The translations under genes were made by a program, and so were the position numbers. A stretch of DNA of 64,000 nt from Parasponia andersonii (Eukaryota; Streptophyta; Magnoliopsida; Rosales; Cannabaceae): the NCBI GenBank assembly GCA_002914805.1, contig JXTB01000109.1:127437-191436 (forward strand), written 5' to 3'. Below the pieces are notes generated by a model. It saw nothing but the letters and a program-made list of their open reading frames with translations. It was not told the DNA's origin and made no database searches. Positions 61,828-64,000 of the stretch are shown one piece after another. Position 1 is the first letter of the stretch; each line of letters begins with the position of its first letter.

Positions 61828-62886
61828 TCAACGCTTGGACCAGCCTCGGCAGAGAACGACATACTGGGGTCGAAATCGTCGGACTGCACTTGACCCTTTG
61901 CCAGTCAAGGTGTCAGGGCCAGGCTGACCCTCAGGAACCTCCGTGGCTTGTTCTGGTGGACCGAAAGCGAGGACAATCTCTCTGGTGACAGAAGCAGATG
62001 TAGAGGGCCCATCTTTTTCTTCGTCGAGCATCTTCAGTACATCAGCAGGATACACGATGTTAATCTCATCCCCTAACTGCTGCATGTAGTACTTGATGGA
62101 ATAATGGTCCCTCTCGACACCCTTCTGCTCATCAAACTGGTCTGGCGTTACCACCTCTGCGTGGCCCTCGAATTCCCTATTCTCCCAGCCAGACCTGTAG
62201 CTCTCCGCAGAAAGGATGTCTAACTACCTCTGGTACCTTGTCTTTAGCTTCTTCGCGTCCGCCAACCTATCTCTCAGCACCGCTAGCCTCAGCTCCGCTT
62301 GCCGCTGCGACAAGTCGATCAAAAGAGTGTTAATATCGGTAAAATCTTCGCCATGCTTGCGAGACAACTCCACATGAGCTTCCATCAGTTTTTTGTGATC
62401 CAAGTAGAGATGTCAGATTACCTCGTTGGACTGGTCGAGCCTGTGATGCAGGGAATGGGCCTCTAGCTTGGCTTTCACCTCGGCTTTCCTCGCCTCTTTA
62501 GCCTCGTCGACGGCTCTGTCACGAGCACTGAAAGCCAGCCTTATCTCCACCCCTGCATTCTGCAGCTCCTGCTCCTTGACCTTGAGCTTGGCTTGGGCCA
62601 GGCTGGCAGCCTCTGCCTCGACCAATTTGGCAACCAACTTCTCATGCCTAGCCCTCTCGATGCTCAAAGCGTGAGCCGCTGCACTGCTGACCCTAGCCTC
62701 ATCCAGGCTCCAGTACAGGTCAAAGTTCGCCCTCAATGTGGCAAGGGCGGCCGAGCAGAGCGAGGCCATCACAGCATAAGCATTCAGCTGCCCACTCAAC
62801 TCACTAACGCGAGAGGAATAGAAGGACTGAACGGTGGCTAGCTGCAGAATATAGGAAAGGGGGTCAGTATTCAGCAAAGATGCCAA
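61828..62886 (-). pseudogene. Antisense ORF of the Tat-type element, coiled-coil part
   Basis: A single antisense phase spans about 350 codons with only two stops (62413-62415 TGA and 62224-62226 TAG). The product is Ala/Glu/Lys/Arg-rich and strongly helical (ARHEKLVAKLVEAEAASLAQ, AFSARDRAVDEAKEARKAEV), a coiled coil. It ends with an acidic region. It resembles the C-terminal part of the putative gypsy-type transposon proteins (additional ORFs) of Tat elements. I have no similarity search to confirm this. An acceptor-like CTGCAG at about 62838 suggests it is one exon of a spliced gene. Confidence 0.6.
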
Positions 62887-63082
62887 AAAATATGGAGGTG
62901 ATGGCCAGACGAGCCAAACCTATGTAATGTTACGGCCAGCAACGAGCTCTACGTTCTCCAGAGGAGGAAGGAGAAACTGCAGTTGGACCTTCTCCCTGGG
63001 CATTACCCACGTCCGGGGAATGCGACTCCACCCCGCCGATCGAGAGGACACCTTCACCCCCTACCAAGCGCACTCCAGTAGC

Positions 63083-63957
63083 CTATTTCGATACTCCCGA
63101 AGTGGCGAAAGTGGGGGCAGTGGAAAGCAGGGCATCGCCAGGCATACCTTCGATGATAGCTGGAAGTGGCTCGTCCTCAGCAGAAGAAGCCACGGCGACT
63201 GTTGCTGCTTCAGCAGCTTTAGCTACCACCTCCCTCGGAGACCCGCCTCGGCGTAATTTTTCGGTCTTATCTTGACCAACATCCTTAGACGGGTCATCTC
63301 GCGCAGACCTCCTCCTCCTCATGAGGGTCAGGGTAGCCCCATCATCGTCGCTGTCGGAAGAGGGGGCAGTTCTGCCTCTCTTACGTGCCTGGCTTTCCTT
63401 CCCCTTGGACGAGTCGGCTTCGCGACCCCACTTCATAGGGACCGGGGGAGGGGAAGGCAGCCGAGACTTCAGCCTCAGAGCTCCTCTGCTGAGCTCGGCA
63501 ATCTCCCCATGGGAGTAGGCAGTGCCAGACCCCGTGCCCACCTTCGAACCAGAGATAGGGGTGAAGGAAATCGGTACAGCAGGCTCCCCTGCAGACTCGA
63601 AGGCGCCGCTTTGCCATACACGATCTTTATGGCCAGCGCCTCCCGAGTCAAGGGCCTGCTTGCTTCAGGAGAAGACACCACATGTGTTTCACCCCCGGAT
63701 GTGAACAGATCCTCCAGGTCGTCGTCTGAACCCGTTCTTGGGGTGATAACTTCTTGCCCCCCAGCCTTGTCCTCAGAGGACACCACAAGACGCCAACCAA
63801 CGGGGACCTTGAATCGGGCTTTGTATGCAACAACACTCCCCTTGGTCGGGAAGGGGTCTACCGAAGGGCCCGCATCCGAACCTGTAAGAGCAATTAAAAT
63901 GATTAGAACGCAACCTTGACCTGATCGATGGAACCTTAGGGCACCAAATGAACTCAC
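63083..63957 (-). pseudogene. Antisense ORF of the Tat-type element, upstream exons
   Basis: Two overlapping antisense frames (63475-63957 and 63083-63541) read as low-complexity, Ser/Glu/Arg-rich protein, e.g. KWGREADSSKGKESQARKRG and SSDSDDDGATLTLMRRRRSA. An acceptor-like TTGCTCTTACAG lies just before GTTCGGATGCGGG (about 63880). The change of phase at about 63480-63540 may be a frameshift or an intron. The 5' end is outside the window. Confidence 0.45.
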
Positions 63958-64000
63958 CCCTAACCCTCTTGGGGGTAGTGGCTTCCTCTTGTCAGAGCCT

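Larger units (their letters stand above)
53802..64000 (+). mobile_element. Ty3/gypsy element, Tat type, truncated by the window end
   Basis: A 780-base LTR is followed by a PBS, gag, protease, RT, a second RNase H and integrase. Then come a tandem repeat array and antisense ORFs; no 3' LTR appears before position 64000. A plant-type extra RNase H before integrase, tandem repeats after pol and an extra antisense ORF are together characteristic of the Tat lineage. The coding regions carry many stops, a 202-base duplication and at least two frame breaks, so the copy is dead. Confidence 0.88.

Noticed and set aside
63272-63919. 215-codon plus-strand ORF
   Set aside because: It mirrors the antisense ORF set of the Tat-type element; the antisense reading has the better composition and the family precedent.

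Overview
The window is plant nuclear DNA, almost certainly from a eudicot. It has AT-rich spacers, GT-AG introns, plant-only protein families (TET10-type tetraspanin, remorin, plant two-LIM protein, plastid S1 protein) and plant LTR retrotransposons of the copia and gypsy superfamilies. I cannot name the species from sequence alone. All five host genes lie on the minus strand and their exons join into intact reading frames by eye.

Layout. 1-6.7 kb is non-coding and holds a solo gypsy LTR (1180-2986, TSD ATACT) broken by an assembly gap, plus an old diverged tandem duplication. 6.7-10.5 kb is a DEAD-box RNA helicase (RH48 type, 10 exons). 11.9-18.3 kb is a tetraspanin (TET10 type, 11 exons) with a 3.36-kb decayed copia element in its fifth intron (13545-16899, TSD GTACT). 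RH48 and TET10 are, as I recall, neighbours in Arabidopsis too, so the pair looks like conserved microsynteny. 19.6-29.0 kb is a full-length Ty3/gypsy chromovirus-like element (TSD AAATT), related to the solo LTR at 1.2 kb. Its pol is in one frame but crossed by 18 stop codons. 30.2-34.3 kb encodes a 773-aa plastid-type protein with two S1 RNA-binding domains (14 exons). 35.6-41.3 kb is a very old copia element with short, diverged LTRs and a probable nested insertion. 41.8-43.5 kb is a two-LIM-domain actin-bundling type protein. 44.7-47.7 kb is a group-1 type remorin. 48-53.8 kb is gene-poor, with one GC-richer island of promoter-like motifs. 53.8 kb to the window end is the left part of a third gypsy element of the Tat type: LTR, gag, protease, RT, extra RNase H and integrase, all decayed. 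It is followed by a 112-bp tandem repeat array and a long antisense ORF set.

The host genes do not form a pathway: RNA helicase, membrane organiser, plastid RNA binding, actin bundling and plasma-membrane raft protein. What links the window is repeated retrotransposon insertion into and between them, followed by decay. No bacterial, CRISPR or clearly new defence-like system was seen. The most unusual structure is the Tat-type element's 3' region: sense pol and an antisense ORF converge on a tandem array that carries about fifteen AATAAA motifs.
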